DNA from: Methylomonas fluvii
GTDB taxonomy: Bacteria > Pseudomonadota > Gammaproteobacteria > Methylococcales > Methylomonadaceae
Assembly (NCBI RefSeq): GCF_014850975.1
Contig: NZ_JACXST010000002.1
Location: 1,426,001 to 1,490,000 of the forward strand
DNA: 64,000 nucleotides
Direction: 5' to 3'
Part shown: piece after piece, positions 1 through 9,284 of the stretch
How the letters are laid out: each line of letters begins with the position of its first letter
How positions within the stretch are numbered: position 1 is the stretch's first letter
Notes under the pieces: model-generated
Seen by the model: only the letters and a program-made list of their open reading frames with translations
The model's database searches: none
What the model was told of the DNA's origin: nothing
Position numbers and translations under genes: made by a program

Positions 1-220
1 GGGTGTCTATGCCGCATTGCCGGATCGCAAAATTGCGTTGTTCGGCAAAACCCGGCCAGGGATTACGATGAATCGCGCAGCCCCGTTCTTGGGCAATCGC
101 CAGCGTGCCATCAGTACTGCCAGAATCAACAATCACGATGGGATAGCGCGCGGGAATGCCGGCTAAACAGCGCGGCAGATTGGCTTCCTCGTTTTGGGTC
201 AGAATAACGACGGTCAACAT
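1..220 (-). CDS. Glycosyltransferase family 2, N-terminal part (cut by window edge)
   Basis: Only the first 73 or so codons are present; the gene continues past the left edge. The protein starts MLTVVILTQNEEANLPRCL and has the nucleotide-binding VDSGSTDGT segment of GT-A inverting glycosyltransferases (family 2). These proteins transfer a sugar from a nucleotide-sugar donor at the inner face of the membrane. It is the last visible gene of the leftward exopolysaccharide operon, 3 bases after the methyltransferase stop, so a role in assembling the exopolysaccharide repeat unit is likely. The acceptor and sugar cannot be told. Confidence 0.85.
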   Translation of the reverse strand, partial: MLTVVILTQNEEANLPRCLAGIPARYPIVIVDSGSTDGTLAIAQERGCAIHRNPWPGFAEQRNFAIRQCGIDT

Positions 221-223
221 GGC

Positions 224-1168
224 TTATCGCTTCACCGCGTAGACGTTCAGGTAAATCCCCAAACCCAAGCTGTCCATTAACGCAGCAAACGGTATCTGCG
301 CGTACTTCACCAGGGTGTCGGCCAGCTTGGCCAAGCTGCCGGTTAGACCCAAGCGCCTGGATAGCGCGTTGTACTGAATCCGGGTAACTTGCTCGGTTTT
401 AACCACCCGCAAGCCGTGCCGCTCCAACAAACTTTTCAGACCTTTTTCGGTAAAGTAATTGACGTGTTCCGGCACCCACAAGCAAGCGTTCTCTTTGGTA
501 CCCAGCAGTTTAACCAAAAACGACGCATAGTTAGGCACCGCACAGGCCAACACGCCACCGCTGTCCAGCAGATCGGCCACTTTGGCAATAGTGCGGTCCG
601 GTTCGAGTATGTGCTCCAACACCTGCGACATCACCACCACACCAAAGGCTTGCTCGGGCTGATACTGCTCGAACATGATGGGCAAGGGCTCGTCGCCGTT
701 TAAATCCTGGAACACCCGGTTTTCATACTGACCGGGATTGATGCTGACGGTGCGATAACCCAACAAGCGCAAGGCGCGGGTATAAAAGCCAAACCCGGAA
801 CCAATGTCCAAAGCCCGGTGATTGCCGGATTTGTTCAACTGATCGGCTTGCAGCGCCATGCGCTTGGCATCCACGATGCAGTTAGGAAACGCCGCCTCGC
901 GATCCATCACTTCGGCCAGCGTAATCGCTTGCGTCAAGGCCTGCCCGGAGTATTGATAGATGGCTTGCAACCATTGCCGATGCGGCGGTTGATTCAAAAA
1001 TCCGGTGCCGCAGCAGGCACAGCGGTAAATCCGGAAGGCTTTTCTGCTGGCGCTATCGGTATACAGATAGTCTTTTTCCCGCCAAAAACCAATTTTTTCC
1101 GCGCCGCAAGCCACGCAGGCGCGCAGCACTTCGCCATAGATTTCTGTTGTCATTGTTGCGTATGTCAT
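224..1168 (-). CDS. Class I SAM-dependent methyltransferase with N-terminal cysteine cluster
   Basis: About 314 residues. The N-terminus carries cysteine pairs CVACG and CACCG, a small zinc-ribbon-like module, followed by a Rossmann methyltransferase domain with motif I ALDIGSGFGFYTRAL and the later VVMSQVLEHILEPD segment typical of Methyltransf_11/23 proteins. I chose the ATG at 1168 because the open frame further upstream runs antiparallel inside the flippase gene and has no such domain; ATG at 1153 is an alternative. It lies between flippase and glycosyltransferase genes, which suggests O-methylation of a polysaccharide sugar; the substrate is inferred only. Confidence 0.8.
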   Translation of the reverse strand: MTYATMTTEIYGEVLRACVACGAEKIGFWREKDYLYTDSASRKAFRIYRCACCGTGFLNQPPHRQWLQAIYQYSGQALTQAITLAEVMDREAAFPNCIVDAKRMALQADQLNKSGNHRALDIGSGFGFYTRALRLLGYRTVSINPGQYENRVFQDLNGDEPLPIMFEQYQPEQAFGVVVMSQVLEHILEPDRTIAKVADLLDSGGVLACAVPNYASFLVKLLGTKENACLWVPEHVNYFTEKGLKSLLERHGLRVVKTEQVTRIQYNALSRRLGLTGSLAKLADTLVKYAQIPFAALMDSLGLGIYLNVYAVKR

Positions 1169-1188
1169 CGTGTTCACCGTTGTCACTT

Positions 1189-2508
1189 TTAAGCATCCGC
1201 CGTGAGCGGCTCTTGTCTCAATGTTTGAATCGTTCCAGACTTGGCGCGTCGGTCGGCTTGCCAAGGTTTTGCCAAGATTGCCAACACCACGGCTTCGATG
1301 CCGAAATAAACCGGATTGGCCCAGGCCGCGCCAGGCAAGCCGTATTGGCTGACCAGCACTGGAATAGTAATCGCCGCCGCGACGGCACCGCACAAACGGC
1401 CTTTCAACAAGGTTTTGGTATGTTTGTGCGCCAACAGCGGTTGCGCCAGCGCCGTACCCAAGGCATGCAAAGCACAGCCCAGCGCCATGGCCGGCATTAA
1501 ATCCACCGCAGCGTGATAGGATTTTGCCAAAACCACTGAAGCCACCCAATCCTTAGTCAGCAGTAACAGCAACAAACCGAGCGCACCCAGGGCAGCGACA
1601 CTGGTTATCCAGACCCATAAAATCGAAAAGGCCTTTTGCAATTGCTGTGCGGAGAAAGCTTGAAAATAGGCTGGCTGAAACGTACGCAGCAGCACCATCG
1701 CGCTGCGGTTAAAGGCCTCGTTGACGATCATGTACGTCGCGGCATACAAGCCTACATCGGCAGCAGTCAGCAAATAACCGATTACATAGCGATCGCCCAG
1801 ACCATTGATCCAGAAAATCAATTCCATCGGAATCAAGGGCAAGGCATAGACCCAAACTTCGCGGCGGAACGACTGACTGGTGGTCGCCGGCGTCCGCACG
1901 GCATTGCGACGCTGCACCACGATCCAAACCAGATTGGATAGCAAGCTGGCCAGGATGTAACCCAGCAACACCCATTCCGGATTGCCGCCCCACCACCAGA
2001 CCAGCACTATCGCCAAAGCCGGCCTCAACACGCTGTCGCTAGTTTGCCATAGACTAGCCAGACGCTGTTTACGCTCGCCTATCGCCAACTGTATGCCCAA
2101 TTCCCGCTGTACCGTCATTGCCAACAACACGCCGGTCAGCAAAAACAACACGCTGCTGACCTCGGAAAAATAGCCGTAGGCAAAGCCACCCAACACCAGC
2201 AAGCCAATCGCCAACATAGTGGCTTGCAGCGTCAAACCGGCGACGGCAGCGTGCAAGCCGCTACGCTGGCCAGCGGTTTCGCATTCCGGCACGATACGCA
2301 TCCCGGCGCAGATAAACGGATAGGAAAACACCGCCACACCCAAAGCGACAAAGCCGTTCAACAAGGCCACTTGGCCGTAAACCGCCGGGCTAACCAGTTC
2401 GGTCAATAAGCGCGTACCCAGCAATAAGGCTAAAGCCGATGCCGCCTGACCGAATAAGGCCCAAAAGGCATCGCCAAATAATTTGCTCTGTTTCAATGCA
2501 GCGAACAT
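1189..2508 (-). CDS. Polysaccharide flippase (Wzx/MATE-like)
   Basis: A 439-residue, strongly hydrophobic protein with about 12 predicted membrane segments, starting MFAALKQSKLFGDAFWALFG and showing the pattern of the oligosaccharide flippase superfamily (Polysacc_synt, Wzx/RfbX type). Such proteins move undecaprenyl-diphosphate-linked repeat units from the cytoplasmic to the periplasmic face of the inner membrane. AGGA lies 8 bases before the ATG. It is the only flippase candidate in the operon, directly after the polymerase candidate. Family assignment rests on topology and context; substrate unknown. Confidence 0.82.
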   Translation of the reverse strand: MFAALKQSKLFGDAFWALFGQAASALALLLGTRLLTELVSPAVYGQVALLNGFVALGVAVFSYPFICAGMRIVPECETAGQRSGLHAAVAGLTLQATMLAIGLLVLGGFAYGYFSEVSSVLFLLTGVLLAMTVQRELGIQLAIGERKQRLASLWQTSDSVLRPALAIVLVWWWGGNPEWVLLGYILASLLSNLVWIVVQRRNAVRTPATTSQSFRREVWVYALPLIPMELIFWINGLGDRYVIGYLLTAADVGLYAATYMIVNEAFNRSAMVLLRTFQPAYFQAFSAQQLQKAFSILWVWITSVAALGALGLLLLLLTKDWVASVVLAKSYHAAVDLMPAMALGCALHALGTALAQPLLAHKHTKTLLKGRLCGAVAAAITIPVLVSQYGLPGAAWANPVYFGIEAVVLAILAKPWQADRRAKSGTIQTLRQEPLTADA

Positions 2509-2518
2509 TGCCGATTTC

Positions 2519-3763
2519 CTAAGGTAAACGCGGGGAGTAATCGGTTCTGGCCGGCATGGGCTGAACCATTGCTCCGGCTTTAGCCGTGCAGCCCAGTACC
2601 ATGCCCCACAGCATCATTAACAAGGCGTTCTGCGGAAAATACTCCCACATATTAAAAGTCAGGCCGGCAGCGAAGATGAACATCGCCACCAAGCCTTTGT
2701 TTGGGTGGACAGACATCCGTGTCGTGATCCATAAAAATGTCAGATAAGCCAGCAAGCCAATCACACCGTAGCCGTTCAACAAGAATAAATACAGGCTGTC
2801 GGAATCGAACTGGCCGGGAAAATACTCGACACCGAACAGCAGATTGACGGTATTGGAACTCAGGCCCAAGCCCCAACCAAACAGCACATCCATCGGGTCG
2901 TGCACATGATTGGTAAACACCCGCTGCCACAAATCGATCCGGCCGTCCTGGGTGGGATCCGCATCGTCGCGGCCGCTCAATAATGGGCTGGAAGCCAAAA
3001 TCAACGCGCCCACCGCCAAAATTGGCGCGGGCATCACTAAAGCCCAGCGATCACGTGGCCGCAGCGCGGCATATACTTGAAAAAACACCACTAGCAAGGA
3101 ACTGATAAAAGCGGTACGCGAGCCACTCAACAACGCTAAAAATACGCTCAACGCTAACCAACGGCGCATGCCCGGCACCAAGGCAAATACCAACGCGCAA
3201 GTTGCCATCGTCGCCCCGAATAAATTAGGACTGACAAAGGTGCCGAACGGCCGACCGCCACCCAACATCGACACGCCGAACAACGGCGGCGCCCACAGGG
3301 CCTGGGCCAACGCGAGACCGGTTTGCAACACCAAGTAATAGCGCAGGTAGCTGGCGAATTTGTACAACACGTAATCGCCGGCACCCAAACGACTGGTGAC
3401 GAAACCGATCAAGGCTACCGGCAGATATTCAAACACCCGCAAGCCGGTCATCGGCACGACCAGCGGCAAATCCAGATAAAGGGCGTAGCCCACTTCAAAC
3501 AACACATAACTGCAAATCACGCCCAGAAACGCCAATACCGAGCTGGTAAAAATCCCGTTACGCAACCGCGGCTCCAGCCAGGCGTAAACGATCAGCACGC
3601 CCAATAACGCCTCGCGCAGAATCCGCAAACCCATTTCCTGCTCGCCGTAGACTTCCTTGATACCGGCCCAAGCCGATTCGACCTGCGGCAGCGAGGCCAC
3701 CGTTGATGCACCAACCAGCGCAATCAACAGCACCGGCAGGTCTTTTTCCAGGCGGATTCTCAT
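2519..3763 (-). CDS. O-antigen ligase/polymerase-like membrane protein (Wzy candidate)
   Basis: A 414-residue protein with about 10-12 hydrophobic segments and a large hydrophilic periplasmic loop in the C-terminal half (near residues 265-310, containing GRIDLWQRVF and a downstream FGWGLG motif). That layout matches the Wzy_C / O-antigen ligase superfamily, which polymerises or ligates lipid-linked repeat units in the periplasm. It sits between wzc and the flippase in a Wzx/Wzy-type export operon, so polymerase is the favoured role. The family is divergent and the assignment depends on topology and neighbours. Confidence 0.75.
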   Translation of the reverse strand: MRIRLEKDLPVLLIALVGASTVASLPQVESAWAGIKEVYGEQEMGLRILREALLGVLIVYAWLEPRLRNGIFTSSVLAFLGVICSYVLFEVGYALYLDLPLVVPMTGLRVFEYLPVALIGFVTSRLGAGDYVLYKFASYLRYYLVLQTGLALAQALWAPPLFGVSMLGGGRPFGTFVSPNLFGATMATCALVFALVPGMRRWLALSVFLALLSGSRTAFISSLLVVFFQVYAALRPRDRWALVMPAPILAVGALILASSPLLSGRDDADPTQDGRIDLWQRVFTNHVHDPMDVLFGWGLGLSSNTVNLLFGVEYFPGQFDSDSLYLFLLNGYGVIGLLAYLTFLWITTRMSVHPNKGLVAMFIFAAGLTFNMWEYFPQNALLMMLWGMVLGCTAKAGAMVQPMPARTDYSPRLP

Positions 3764-3772
3764 CGGCGTTAT

Positions 3773-6126
3773 TTAAACCCGCTCGTCGCTTTCGGCAGGA
3801 ACCGGCAACAGTTCCCTATCCAACTGCTTACCCAACCAATCACCCACTGCGTGGTATTTATCGCTCCAGCTGGATTCATCCTTCGGTTCCTGATCGGCGC
3901 GCTGATAGGCGTAGCCGTAGTAGGGATAGTAAGACGAGCCTTCCTTCATATCGTTGATAATGAAGCCGTTAGGTTTGATGCCGACTTGTTGGAAGCGGCG
4001 GGCACTGACTTCCAGTTCTTGCGCGGTATAGCGGCCTTCTTTCACTACCAGGAAGGTAGCATCGGCATGCTTGCCCAGAATCGCCGCGTCGGTCGCGCCC
4101 AGAATCGGCGGCGAGTCTATGACGATGTGGTTGTAAAAACTTTTCAGTTGTTCCAGCGTTTCCGACAATTCGCCCAGCACCAGCAATTCCGCCGGATTCA
4201 GCACCATATTACCGCGCGGGATCAAATCGATACCCACATCCGGCAGACTGACGATGACTTCGCCCAGCGTGGCCCGGCCGGACAATAAATCGGACAGACC
4301 GGGTTGTTTGCCGATTGAAAAGGTATCGTGCAAACGGCCGTTGCGCATGTCGGCGTCGATCACCAACACACGTTTCTTAATGCTGGCCAGCAAGGCGGCC
4401 AAGTTAGAGCTAACAAAGGACTTGCCCATGCCCGGCGCCGGGCTGCTGACCATGATTACCTTGCTTTCGTGCTGAGCCAACGTGGCTTCCAGCGTGGTGC
4501 GCAGACCGCGCAGCGACTCGACGGAAATATCCAACGGATCCTGAGAAACCAGAATACCGTTGTCTTTATCCTTGCCCAGCAAGCGTCCTAATTTATGCTG
4601 CTTTTTGCTATGCGGAATCGCGGCAAACAAGGGCAAGCCCACTTGATATTCCAGCAAGGCCGGATAGTTGTCGTGACGTTGCAAGGAATGTCTGAGAAAA
4701 ATCAAGGCCGAGCCCAAGCTCAAGCCCAGCAAGCTGGCTATCGCCAGCAACAAGCTCGGTTTGGGCCAGTAAGGTTTTTCCGGCGTGACCGCAAAATCGA
4801 CGATACGCGAATTACCCAAGGAGCCGGCGGCAGCGATGCGTTGTTCCTGCGCGCTGTTCAGCAGCGAGGTGTACAACTCGGTGTTGACCTGCACATCGCG
4901 CGACAGACTCACCATGTTTTGCTGGGTTTTCGGTAAATCCTTGATGCGTTTTTCCAAAGCCGCCAGCTTGTTATTCACTCGCTTAATCTGGGCATTGGTG
5001 GAGATCATGTCCGGATGCTCGGATTCCAAACGCTGGCTTTGTTCGTCGTATTTTTGCTTGAGCTGAATGCCCAGGGTCTCCATATCCGACGCCTGTTTCA
5101 ACAGAATCTCGGCTTCGGCGGAAATATCCACCGCGCCGTGTTGCTGACGATAGGCACTCAAACCTTGCTCGGCTTTTTCCAGGCGTTCCTTGACGATAGG
5201 CAACTGGCTTTCCAGAAAGCTCAGTTTTTGCGAGGCCTCCGCCGACTCCCAATTGACGGTGGCGTTGACGTAAATCGCCGCAATATCGTTCACCGACTTA
5301 GCCAGTTGCTCCGGGTCGCTGCCTTTCAATTCCACGCTCAGAATATCGGTGTCTTTCGATACTTCCTTGACCGCGAAGGCTTTTTGCAAGGTTTCGATGG
5401 CCGACAGCGCGGTGCGGCGGGTTAATTCAAAATGCGTACCCGGATGCGCTTCCAGGGTTTCAACTTTAATCGTCACCGGGGTTTTCTCGCCAATCTCGGC
5501 GCTCAACACTTCGCCGACCTGACCAGCCAGCAATTCGTCGCCGCGCGGGTCGAACAGTTGAAAACGCCCGGCTTCCAAGGCGATCAAGGTAAATTCTTTT
5601 TCCAGATAACGGTCTGGCACGCTGAACGCGGCGATTTTCAGCTTTTCGCCACCCCAAGCCCAGCGACTAAAGCCCCACCAGGCATCGGCTATGCCGTCAT
5701 GCGCATCGTGCTTGCGTGCCAGGGTTTCGCCAATTAATGGAAAAAAGTAAGGCTCGGTTTCGATGGTCAAATTCAGGTTATCCACGACTTTGCCCAGCAC
5801 CGAACGCGAGCGCAAAATCTCCACTTCGCGCTGCGCGCGTGGGCTTTCTGCTTCCGCTGGCGCTTGGTTGTTCTCACTGCGTAGCGTCGCGGACAGCAAG
5901 GCCTTGTTTTTATCGATCCGCAGCAAGGCATCGGCTTTGTAGGTACGGGGGCCAGCACCAGATACACGGTGGTGACCAGCAACACCGAACACAGCGCGAT
6001 AAAAATGGTTTTCCGACCTTCGATCAGCAAATCGACGTAGTCGCGAATACTGACGCTAGGCTCTGGCATCCGCGCCTGGTTCAGCGGTTGTAAGACCGGC
6101 GTGGCTTCGTTTTGTGAGTAAATCAT
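3773..6126 (-). pseudogene. wzc: Wzc-like chain-length regulator / BY-kinase, interrupted by a -1 frameshift
   Basis: Two frames together make one Wzc-type protein of about 784 residues. The first begins at 6126 (MIYSQNEATPVLQ), carries the Wzz N-terminus and first membrane helix and runs out of homology at ...YLVLAP. The second resumes with RTYKADALLRIDK. The break is at a run of five G (five C in the coding strand) at 5947-5951; one more base restores the frame. The remainder has periplasmic coiled coil, second helix, Walker A (APGMGKSF, near residue 562), Walker A' (DADMRNGR, near 594), Walker B (VIDSPPI, near 669) and a tyrosine-rich tail (SSYYPYYGYAY, near 733). Expected role: autophosphorylating tyrosine kinase working with Wza. 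Sequencing error, real mutation or slippage cannot be distinguished here. Confidence 0.88.
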
Positions 6127-6129
6127 CTG

Positions 6130-7230
6130 TTACATCCCCATCATCGCGGCTTGCGACATGATTGCGGTAAACGAGCCAGGTAAGATTTGGTTCAACACCC
6201 GCGACCATTGCGTGACGCCTGCGGTACCGATAAATAATGTATCGTGCGCTTGCAGCGGAAATTGATCGGCCAGAATCATCGCATCGGGCGATTCGGCATC
6301 CAGTTGGAAAATTTCCGGCTGCATGTCGCCGGCGCGAATTACGTAAATATCGCCGGGCCGCGAGGTATTGAAATCAACCCCGGAGGCTTCGGCCAAGGCT
6401 TGCGACAAACTCATCCGGCCTTTGTTGATTTGGATGGCTTGCTGGCGGTTGGCCTCGCCCATCACAAATACCTTGCTGTCCTTTTGATCGCCCACATTCA
6501 ACACATCGCCGTCTTTCAACAGCAAATTCTGGGTGGTCAGGCCTTTTTCGTACATAGACTGCACATCCAGTTTGTAGAGTTTGCCGTCGCGGGCCAACGC
6601 CACATTGGCAAAATCGGAATCCTTGGTCGAGCCGCCGGCACGGGTGATCGCTTCCGCGACCGTCAAAGGCGTTTCGTTCATGGTTTGCACACCGGGCCGC
6701 ACGACTTCACCCACCACCGCTACTCGATGCGCCTGGAAGGACAGCACGCGGATGTCGAGTTTGACCTTTTTGAAATATTTGGACAGCTCGCGAGTCAGGT
6801 CGGCGCGTGCTTCCGTGACCGTTTTGCCGGCGACATGGATACTGCCAACGTAGGGGTAATACAGGTCGCCATTCTCATCCACCACCTTACCGGCCATTTC
6901 CGGCGCAATTTTCTCGCCGCCGGGATCGTTCAGTTCCGGATGCTCCCACACGGTGATTTGCAATCTATCTTGCGGACCGATGCGGTAGCTGGTTTTGTTG
7001 GGGTCCACCGGCGGCAAATTATTAATACCCTGGCGACGGTTCGCCTCGCGTTCGATGATCAAATCGGCGGTAATCGGCACGATGCGGACTTTCTCCTTGA
7101 CCAATTGCCCGTCCTTTTTCATCGGCATCTCGATTTCGGTCAGGCCATTATCGGTATTCATATCCATGCCCGGCGCCAGGAAACAACCGGGCAAGGTTAA
7201 GATCAGCATGATGGGAATCAATCTAAACAT
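6130..7230 (-). CDS. wza: Wza-type outer-membrane polysaccharide export lipoprotein
   Basis: 366 residues with a lipoprotein signal peptide ending LPGC (lipidated Cys near residue 16). It has the Poly_export domain signature YRIGPQDRLQITVWEHPEL near residue 80, followed by SLBB-type repeats (VAVVGEVVRPG near 170, KVFVMGEANRQQAI near 255). The C-terminal helix, which in Wza crosses the outer membrane, is near the end. It would form the octameric export channel across the periplasm and outer membrane. It lies 3 bases before wzc and 12 bases after the initiating transferase gene, consistent with one transcript. Confidence 0.93.
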   Translation of the reverse strand: MFRLIPIMLILTLPGCFLAPGMDMNTDNGLTEIEMPMKKDGQLVKEKVRIVPITADLIIEREANRRQGINNLPPVDPNKTSYRIGPQDRLQITVWEHPELNDPGGEKIAPEMAGKVVDENGDLYYPYVGSIHVAGKTVTEARADLTRELSKYFKKVKLDIRVLSFQAHRVAVVGEVVRPGVQTMNETPLTVAEAITRAGGSTKDSDFANVALARDGKLYKLDVQSMYEKGLTTQNLLLKDGDVLNVGDQKDSKVFVMGEANRQQAIQINKGRMSLSQALAEASGVDFNTSRPGDIYVIRAGDMQPEIFQLDAESPDAMILADQFPLQAHDTLFIGTAGVTQWSRVLNQILPGSFTAIMSQAAMMGM

Positions 7231-7242
7231 GTAAGCGTGTCC

Positions 7243-8664
7243 TTAGTAGGCGTTTTTATTGATAAAACCGGTCAGCACGGTGCGGAAGGCGATCTCCAGA
7301 TCGAACCACAGCGACCAATGCTGGATGTAATACAAATCGTGTTCGATGCGGCGGTTGAGGTCGGTGTCGCCGCGCCAGCCGTTGACTTGTGCCCAACCGG
7401 TGATGCCGGCTTTCACCATGTGTTTTTTCATGTAGTTAGGCACTTGCTCTTTAAATACTTCGACGAAATCCGGACGCTCGGGGCGTGGGCCAACCAGCGA
7501 CATATCTCCGCGCAACACGTTGATCAATTGCGGCAGTTCGTCCAGACTGGTTTTGCGTAGGAAGGCACCGAAAGGCGTGGCGCGATTTTCACCGGGCTTG
7601 GCCCAGACTGCGCCGGTTTTCGCTTCTGCGTCCACTGGCATCGAACGGAATTTCAACATCGTAAATGAGCGATTATTCCAGCCCACCCGCTCCTGGCGAT
7701 AAAACACCGGGCCGCGCGAACTCAGCTTCACGCCCACTGCCAGGAACACCATCAAGGGGCTGATCAGCAGTAATAAAATCAAAGCCAAAAGTCGATCTTC
7801 GATTTCTTTGATGTAACGATTGATGCCATGCAACGGCGATACCGAGAAATCCAGAGTCGGAATACCGGCCACGGTGTTCAAGCTCAGGAATTTGCTTTGT
7901 TTGAAGGCGAAGCAGTCGATCACTAAACGGATGCTGACCGGCAGATGACGCAGTTGGTATTGGGCGCGTTCGGTCAACGATTCGCCTTGGTAGGCTACCC
8001 AGACTTCATCAATCGCTTGAGCCGAGATGATGCCGGGTAGGTCTTCCAGTTTACCCAGACGCGGCAGTGCGAAATCGTTAATCGCGTTTCTATCATCGCC
8101 CCTATCGTCTACATAACCGACCACTTGCAGGCCGGCCCAGGAGGAATGATTCAACTGCCGCGCCACCGCCACCGCCATTTGATTCAAACCGACCATGACG
8201 ATACGGCCTTGCGACCAACCGCGGGCCCGCAAGAAACGCAGCACTTGCGACAGCACGCCACGAGCCACCAACACAAAGGCCAAACCCAGCACGCCCCAGG
8301 AGGCAATCCAGCGATAACTGGAACCGAACCAAAAATGCAGCCTGATTAAGGCGACGATGGACACCACCGCCACTAACGCCGAAATCCAGGCTCTGACGAT
8401 ACGGGCAATTTCGCCGCGCATCGCATCGTTACGCCAGGGCCGATACACCTGGCCGATTTCAAAGAAGATGATGGCGCCGAGTATGCCCAGCGCAATGACG
8501 ATCCGATAATCCTGATCGATAACATATTCGCGCAACCAGAAATAATGCGTCACCCAAGCGGCAGCAAACAACATGGCGACGTCGATGACGCGCAGCAACA
8601 GAATCACCGTGTGACCGTACTGTTTAAAAAGCCCGTTGAAAATATTTCCCAAACCGAGTGGCAT
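7243..8664 (-). CDS. Undecaprenyl-phosphate glucose phosphotransferase (WcaJ/EpsB-like)
   Basis: 473 residues: four N-terminal membrane segments, a central Rossmann-like CoA_binding_3 domain (GRIVMVGLNQMAVAVARQL), a further membrane segment, then the bacterial sugar transferase domain with KLSSRGPVFYRQERVGWN, FTMLKFRSM, RKTSLDELPQL and SLVGPRPE motifs. The family (polyisoprenyl-phosphate hexose-1-phosphate transferase) starts repeat-unit synthesis by transferring glucose-1-phosphate, or a related sugar phosphate, to undecaprenyl phosphate at the inner membrane. It is the first gene of the leftward operon and follows a long leader with inverted repeats. Sugar specificity is inferred from family only. 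Confidence 0.92.
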   Translation of the reverse strand: MPLGLGNIFNGLFKQYGHTVILLLRVIDVAMLFAAAWVTHYFWLREYVIDQDYRIVIALGILGAIIFFEIGQVYRPWRNDAMRGEIARIVRAWISALVAVVSIVALIRLHFWFGSSYRWIASWGVLGLAFVLVARGVLSQVLRFLRARGWSQGRIVMVGLNQMAVAVARQLNHSSWAGLQVVGYVDDRGDDRNAINDFALPRLGKLEDLPGIISAQAIDEVWVAYQGESLTERAQYQLRHLPVSIRLVIDCFAFKQSKFLSLNTVAGIPTLDFSVSPLHGINRYIKEIEDRLLALILLLLISPLMVFLAVGVKLSSRGPVFYRQERVGWNNRSFTMLKFRSMPVDAEAKTGAVWAKPGENRATPFGAFLRKTSLDELPQLINVLRGDMSLVGPRPERPDFVEVFKEQVPNYMKKHMVKAGITGWAQVNGWRGDTDLNRRIEHDLYYIQHWSLWFDLEIAFRTVLTGFINKNAY

Positions 8665-9284
8665 GATGGCTTAACCCCTATATCGTCTTTATCCAATGAC
8701 TAAGGGTCACCGTCCCTGGAAACCCAACCTGATGCGAACGGGTTGATAATCCCCATTCGCTTGAGTAGTAGATTACCGAGACAAGATGAGAGAAAGCCTG
8801 AGGGTTTAATTAAGAATGTATTAGGAACGACTTAACTTTGGATGAAGGAGTTTTCTGAAGATAGTGTTGTCAGATTCCGGAATGGGGTTGCATCTGATTG
8901 TTGGCATTTTTCCAGACTCACGGCCCGGAAAGTCACTATTTTTGCCAGGGGACTTTTTCGGACATCCCGCTAAAAAATTGGCACAAACTACACGACAGCT
9001 TATGCCTTCGTCGTAGCGATTCGTCCGCGTCACCTCGTTCCGACCCAACACGGGGTCGAAACATAGGCTCTTGTTGACTTGACGCGGGGAGTCCCGATGC
9101 CGTGCAGATTTTCCTAGCCAATCGAAGAAAATCTGTCCTGAGCAGCGGTTATCGAGGACTAAAACCTTCTCGCTCGGTTTCCAGGATTTTCAGCGGTAGC
9201 GGGTGATATACCTTTTTACTTATCCTGGAGCGCTTGTGGAACGAGGTAATCGACGATAGGCACTTATTGCCCGCAAGACATTTC
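8665..9284. promoter_or_regulatory. 620-base gene-free leader before the exopolysaccharide operon
   Basis: No convincing gene. The stretch holds several inverted repeats: 9-base arms CAGATTTTC / GAAAATCTG at 9105-9135, CGACCC / GGGTCG at 9041-9058, and GCGAA / TTCGC with an inner GGG/CCC at 8734-8760, the last 70 bases before the first gene. A long 5' leader with hairpins ahead of an exopolysaccharide operon suggests regulation at RNA or operator level. I looked for sigma-54 boxes with correct spacing and for c-di-GMP riboswitch core sequences on the leftward strand and found neither. Confidence 0.4.
9105..9135. repeat. Perfect inverted repeat, 9-base arms
   Basis: CAGATTTTC and GAAAATCTG are separated by 13 bases. 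It could be an operator for a dimeric regulator or an RNA hairpin in the leader of the exopolysaccharide operon or downstream of the PEP-CTERM gene. No U-run follows on either strand, so it is not a simple terminator. Confidence 0.5.

Noticed and set aside
224..1549. Longer N-terminus for the methyltransferase reaching 1549
   Set aside because: The extra part is antisense-frame overlap inside the flippase gene with no domain; the recognisable protein starts at 1168 or 1153.
3773..5992. Independent short Wzc gene starting at 5992
   Set aside because: Its first 15 residues are an out-of-frame reading of the first membrane helix region; the natural start is at 6126 in the other frame.
8701..8760. 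c-di-GMP riboswitch upstream of the exopolysaccharide operon
   Set aside because: Hairpins are present but the conserved core sequences of GEMM-I or GEMM-II riboswitches are not.
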